From positions 1-9,821 of the forward strand of contig JAJFLF010000032.1 of assembly GCA_021772845.1 (NCBI GenBank): a DNA stretch of 9,821 nucleotides, in the 5' to 3' direction. Both the position numbers and the translations under genes were made by a program. The notes beneath the pieces are model-generated. The model was not told the origin of the DNA, made no database searches, and saw only the letters and a program-made list of their open reading frames with translations. Source of the DNA: Mariprofundus sp. GTDB taxonomy: Bacteria; Pseudomonadota; Zetaproteobacteria; Mariprofundales; Mariprofundaceae. Shown here one piece after another: positions 7,215 through 9,821 of the stretch; position 1 is the stretch's first letter; every line of letters begins with the position of its first letter.

Positions 7215-8222
7215 TTAAAACTTCCAGTAACGCTGAATTACTTGTTCAGCAGGTTTATTCTGAGGTGTGTAATCTGTATCCATTGCTCCACCTGATCTGG
7301 CATCGCTATACCATGCCCAAAGAAAAACACCGTCAACCCATGGTTGATCCAATGCTCTCAGCCAAATATCTATCGCATCACGCTGTACTCTCAAATCCAC
7401 GCGGGCATGTTTCAAGCTCTGCCATTCCCATGGTTTAGCAGACGCACCAGAAGCTGACGGCATCCCAACTTCCAACACCCAAAGTGGTAAATCAACATTC
7501 TGCACAGCACGGTGTAATCTGTTCAATGCATGATGAATATGGGACTGCATCTCTTCATATTGCCCGGAACGGCCAAGCGCAGGATATAATGTTAAAGAGA
7601 CCGCATCCAACTGATTCCAATATGGAAATGCCTCAACGCCTTCAACGTTGTGGGCAGCATAGGTAATCTTGCCATGAAATACTGCGCGCACCTTACGAAT
7701 TAATGTTGGCCAATCAACATACCGTGAAGCTTTGGATAGCTCTGTGCCTATCACAAATGTCTGAACCTGATGTTTTGATGCAAATCGTGCATATTCAACA
7801 ATATGCTTTGAGTAACTTTCAAACCACTGGTTCCACCCTCTCTGACTATGATGGGAAATAGCGCTGGCCCAGGAGTTATGCACCAGCATTTGCGGCTTGA
7901 GAATCACCTTCTGGTCGAAATCATGAGCATATTCAATAGCATGTTTTAACTGATCGAAGGTTACAGCATCAGAATGTCTCACCTGCAAAGAGGATGCAGA
8001 GCTCTGCTCAAGAAAAGCAATCAGCACAACCGCATTTGTACCAAGCTTGCGCATACGTTTCATAGAGCGCCGGGCCTGGGGTTCATTCCAACCCACATTC
8101 TCATGCTGCATCACATTAAATCCACGCATCATGGATTGATGTTTTAATTCACCCACGGAAACGCAACCCGTTACGAGCCCTGCAATGCAGGCGATGGACA
8201 AGAACAGAAAACGTTTATGCAT
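7215..8222 (-). CDS. Lipoprotein with GH113-like TIM-barrel glycosidase domain
   Basis: 335 residues. The N-terminus MHKRFLFLSIACIAGLVTGC is a lipoprotein signal with lipobox VTG/C20 and no Asp at +2, suggesting outer-membrane anchoring facing the periplasm. The rest looks like one glycoside hydrolase TIM barrel: RGFNVMQHENVGW (33-45), GTNAVVLIAFLEQ (61-73), KVILKPQMLVHNSW (105-118), TFVIGTELSKASRY (155-168) with E161 as candidate acid/base, KITYAAHN (185-192), LDAVSLTLYPALG (205-217), PLWVLEVGMPSASG (246-259) with E251 as candidate nucleophile, and FLWAWYSD (300-307). The layout is that of GH113-like proteins, a family that includes beta-mannanases. I chose ATG 8222 because it has GGAAAAA upstream and gives a perfect signal peptide; the longer in-frame start at 8285 has no binding site and would bury it. 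It overlaps the preceding gene by 8 bases. It probably trims or releases the exported polymer; possible sfz4 counterpart. Confidence 0.82.
   Translation of the reverse strand: MHKRFLFLSIACIAGLVTGCVSVGELKHQSMMRGFNVMQHENVGWNEPQARRSMKRMRKLGTNAVVLIAFLEQSSASSLQVRHSDAVTFDQLKHAIEYAHDFDQKVILKPQMLVHNSWASAISHHSQRGWNQWFESYSKHIVEYARFASKHQVQTFVIGTELSKASRYVDWPTLIRKVRAVFHGKITYAAHNVEGVEAFPYWNQLDAVSLTLYPALGRSGQYEEMQSHIHHALNRLHRAVQNVDLPLWVLEVGMPSASGASAKPWEWQSLKHARVDLRVQRDAIDIWLRALDQPWVDGVFLWAWYSDARSGGAMDTDYTPQNKPAEQVIQRYWKF
7221..7225 (-). promoter_or_regulatory. Ribosome binding site of the barrel gene
   Basis: GGAAG stands eight bases upstream of the ATG at 7212 and overlaps the last codons of the hydrolase gene. 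It supports this start over the downstream TTG alternative. Confidence 0.55.
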
Positions 8223-9750
8223 GCTTTTTCCGATAAACACGCCAGCCCAGCTTATCATAAACCAATCTAAAACCGGCCAAACCATGCGAGTACAAATGTG
8301 GATGTTTAATGTTCACAAAGTCACGCCGACCCAATATTGTGCTAGGATCAGAGACCACTATCTGTTCAATATCAGGAATACGTTGGCGCATGGCAGACTT
8401 AAATCCATGCGAATAAGACAACAGAAGCCCCTCCGCATCACCGCGAGCCGCAATCACACGATAAGCACTACGCTCATAAATCATGGTGGGCATACGGTTA
8501 ACCTTCAACCATTTACCCAATTGATAATCCGCATCTTCAGCAATCGCGACTGATGCATTTTCACCTTGCAACGCCTTGTACCAGCGCTCCATTTGAGGGT
8601 TTGCGGTCTCAATGAATAACCACCAGCCACCAAAAATACTAACGATCATGAACACTACCAACAGAACAAATTCACGCCGCGTCTGCATTTTCACATAGGT
8701 GAGCTCTGCCATCAGCCCTGCACTCACCAGCGTTAAGATTTCAAATGGATGGGTGAGATAGTTCTGACTCGTGGCAATTCCGATCGCAATCAATGGATGC
8801 ATCATCAATACGAATGTTGCACGAAAACGATGGTTATCATCAACAGTATCCAGCAACAAATAAATGGATACGGGATATGCAATCAGCAGGTATCCCGTGG
8901 CAACAAGAAAGGGTTGAAAGAACTGCCCGCCATAATCCTGTAACCAAGGGTAGTTTTCCACCCCGAGCATACCACCCAGGAAAGCGGAATCAGCATTGGT
9001 GATGAAGAATGTAAAACTACCTTCAAAAATCCAGTTCATATATCCCCAGGTAGCCATCGCAAATGCAAATGGAGTACCGATAATCAGATACAAACTCATG
9101 GGTGATACCATGATGGCACGAATTGGAGCGATCAAAACAATCAGAGGAATCAATGCCACAAAGATATAAATCGCCGTACCATCAATGAAAAAGAAAATAA
9201 CGAATACAACAGCCATCGAAATATAGGAATGGATATCATGATCTGTAATAATATGCTGAGCAGCGCGATAGAGCAGATAAAACGTAATCATGGTCAGTGA
9301 AATATGTCCACCGGAGGTTGCAGCCCATAAAAAGGCCGGATGCAATACAATCAGTATCGCTACGATTGCCAGTCTGGTCTGGGTAATATCTACATCTTTT
9401 AAATCTCTCGCCCACATCCACAGCAACAACGTAGTTGCAAGAATCGACACTAGATATGGAGCCGCACCTGTATCAAGGCCGGGAAGATAATAAAAGGGAA
9501 TCAGCAGATACAATGGAAAGTGTGGTGTTAACATGGTCAGATTTTCTAGCAGGATCTCCTCTGAACCAAGGGCAGAGATAACGATCGACCAACTTTGCAT
9601 CGCACTTTCAAGGAAGAAGCCATTCGATAACACCCAAATAGCCAATCCCACCATCAGCATGGTAAGAAAAACCAATAACCATGTACCCTGATGATGCGCA
9701 AAATCCCAGGAGGATTCCGTGTGCAATCGAGACGTATTAGCTCTATCCAT
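8215..9750 (-). CDS. Polytopic membrane protein, possible GT-C-type glycosyltransferase
   Basis: A 511-residue inner-membrane protein that I do not recognise as a named family. A short cytoplasmic head (1-23) is followed by TM1 (about 24-42) and a long outward loop (43-74), then about nine or ten more hydrophobic segments up to residue 379. A soluble C-terminal domain of about 125 residues (385-511) follows. The stretch PHFPLYLLIPFYYLPGLD (76-93) after the first loop resembles the PPLYY...G region of GT39/ArnT-like GT-C enzymes. The tail resembles their extracytoplasmic C-terminal domain (YQLGKWLKVNRMPTMIYE, then IVVSDP). Loop 1 has E48, E64 and E65 but not a clear D-D or D-E pair, so catalysis is uncertain. 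The ATG at 9750 overlaps the preceding stop as TAATG, and AGGGTGG lies nine bases upstream. Transfer of a lipid-linked sugar to the polymer is inference; possible sfz3 counterpart (listed as unknown function). Confidence 0.7.
   Translation of the reverse strand: MDRANTSRLHTESSWDFAHHQGTWLLVFLTMLMVGLAIWVLSNGFFLESAMQSWSIVISALGSEEILLENLTMLTPHFPLYLLIPFYYLPGLDTGAAPYLVSILATTLLLWMWARDLKDVDITQTRLAIVAILIVLHPAFLWAATSGGHISLTMITFYLLYRAAQHIITDHDIHSYISMAVVFVIFFFIDGTAIYIFVALIPLIVLIAPIRAIMVSPMSLYLIIGTPFAFAMATWGYMNWIFEGSFTFFITNADSAFLGGMLGVENYPWLQDYGGQFFQPFLVATGYLLIAYPVSIYLLLDTVDDNHRFRATFVLMMHPLIAIGIATSQNYLTHPFEILTLVSAGLMAELTYVKMQTRREFVLLVVFMIVSIFGGWWLFIETANPQMERWYKALQGENASVAIAEDADYQLGKWLKVNRMPTMIYERSAYRVIAARGDAEGLLLSYSHGFKSAMRQRIPDIEQIVVSDPSTILGRRDFVNIKHPHLYSHGLAGFRLVYDKLGWRVYRKKHA
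8225..8231 (-). promoter_or_regulatory. Ribosome binding site that decides the lipoprotein start
   Basis: The minus strand reads GGAAAAA, then GC, then the ATG at 8222; the GGA core is six bases from the ATG, ignoring the A-run. Upstream of the alternative ATG at 8285 the sequence TTTGTACTCGC has no purine-rich match. Confidence 0.6.
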
Positions 9751-9821
9751 TAGTGACTGCCACCCTGACCAGCAGCCGCTGAATCAGTCGCCACACCAGT
9801 TTCATGATCCACTTCAAATGT
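9750..9821 (-). CDS. C-terminal end of an upstream gene (23 codons plus stop)
   Basis: In the frame ending at the TAA of TAATG, the minus strand reads open to the window edge and encodes TFEVDHETGVATDSAAAGQG followed by GSH. The overlap of its stop with the next start shows it belongs to the same operon. The Ala/Gly/Ser-rich tail gives no family signal. If the locus is sfz-like, this would be the end of the exopolysaccharide synthesis/export gene sfz2, but the visible part cannot confirm it. Only the frame and the coupling are directly seen. Confidence 0.6.
   Translation of the reverse strand, partial: TFEVDHETGVATDSAAAGQGGSH

Noticed and set aside
8223..8285. Longer lipoprotein reading frame starting at ATG 8285 (356 residues)
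   Set aside because: No ribosome binding site precedes it, it would overlap the upstream gene by 71 bases, and it would bury the lipoprotein signal peptide; ATG 8222 has GGAAAAA.

Overview
This window holds one strand of an accessory exopolysaccharide-type locus. All seven genes lie on the minus strand and read from high to low coordinates. There are no tRNA or rRNA genes, insertion sequences or CRISPR arrays, and no gene-free stretch over 100 bases. The proteins are typical of a Gram-negative bacterium: a lipoprotein, a signal-peptide-bearing outer-membrane barrel, a polytopic membrane protein and a very large exported SH3b protein. By gene content and order I suspect a stalk-forming Zetaproteobacterium (Mariprofundus-like iron oxidiser). 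That is an inference from architecture, not proven from the sequence.

Layout in transcription order: (1) 9821-9750, the last 23 codons of an upstream protein; (2) 9750-8215, a 511-residue membrane protein with a GT-C-like look; (3) 8222-7215, a lipoprotein with a GH113-like TIM-barrel glycosidase domain; (4) 7212-6304, an outer-membrane beta-barrel of the phenol-degradation MetA type; (5) 6303-1939, a 1454-residue exported protein with six bacterial SH3 repeats followed by a CotH-kinase-like domain; (6) 1863-589, an ATP/ADP-translocase-like (TLC family) transporter; (7) 490-1, the N-terminal 163 codons of a mannose-1-phosphate guanylyltransferase, cut by the window edge.

Genes 1-5 are joined by TAATG, an 8-base overlap, a 2-base gap and a 0-base gap, so they are almost certainly one translationally coupled operon. 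Genes 6 and 7 follow after gaps of 75 and 98 bases. No terminator is visible in either gap, so they may belong to the same transcript or have weak promoters of their own.

Working model (inference): a polymer is made and exported by genes upstream of the window. It is modified by the membrane protein, trimmed by the periplasmic or outer-membrane-anchored hydrolase and passed through or past the barrel. It is then organised or phosphorylated outside the inner membrane by the SH3b-CotH protein. GDP-mannose from the last gene could feed the polymer. The order (two exopolysaccharide genes upstream, unknown, hydrolase, unknown, cell-wall/SH3-like) matches what I remember of the six-gene sfz cluster proposed for twisted-stalk formation in Zetaproteobacteria. 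In that case genes 1-5 here would be the end of sfz2 and all of sfz3-sfz6. The most notable and least described element is the CotH-kinase domain fused behind the SH3b array.
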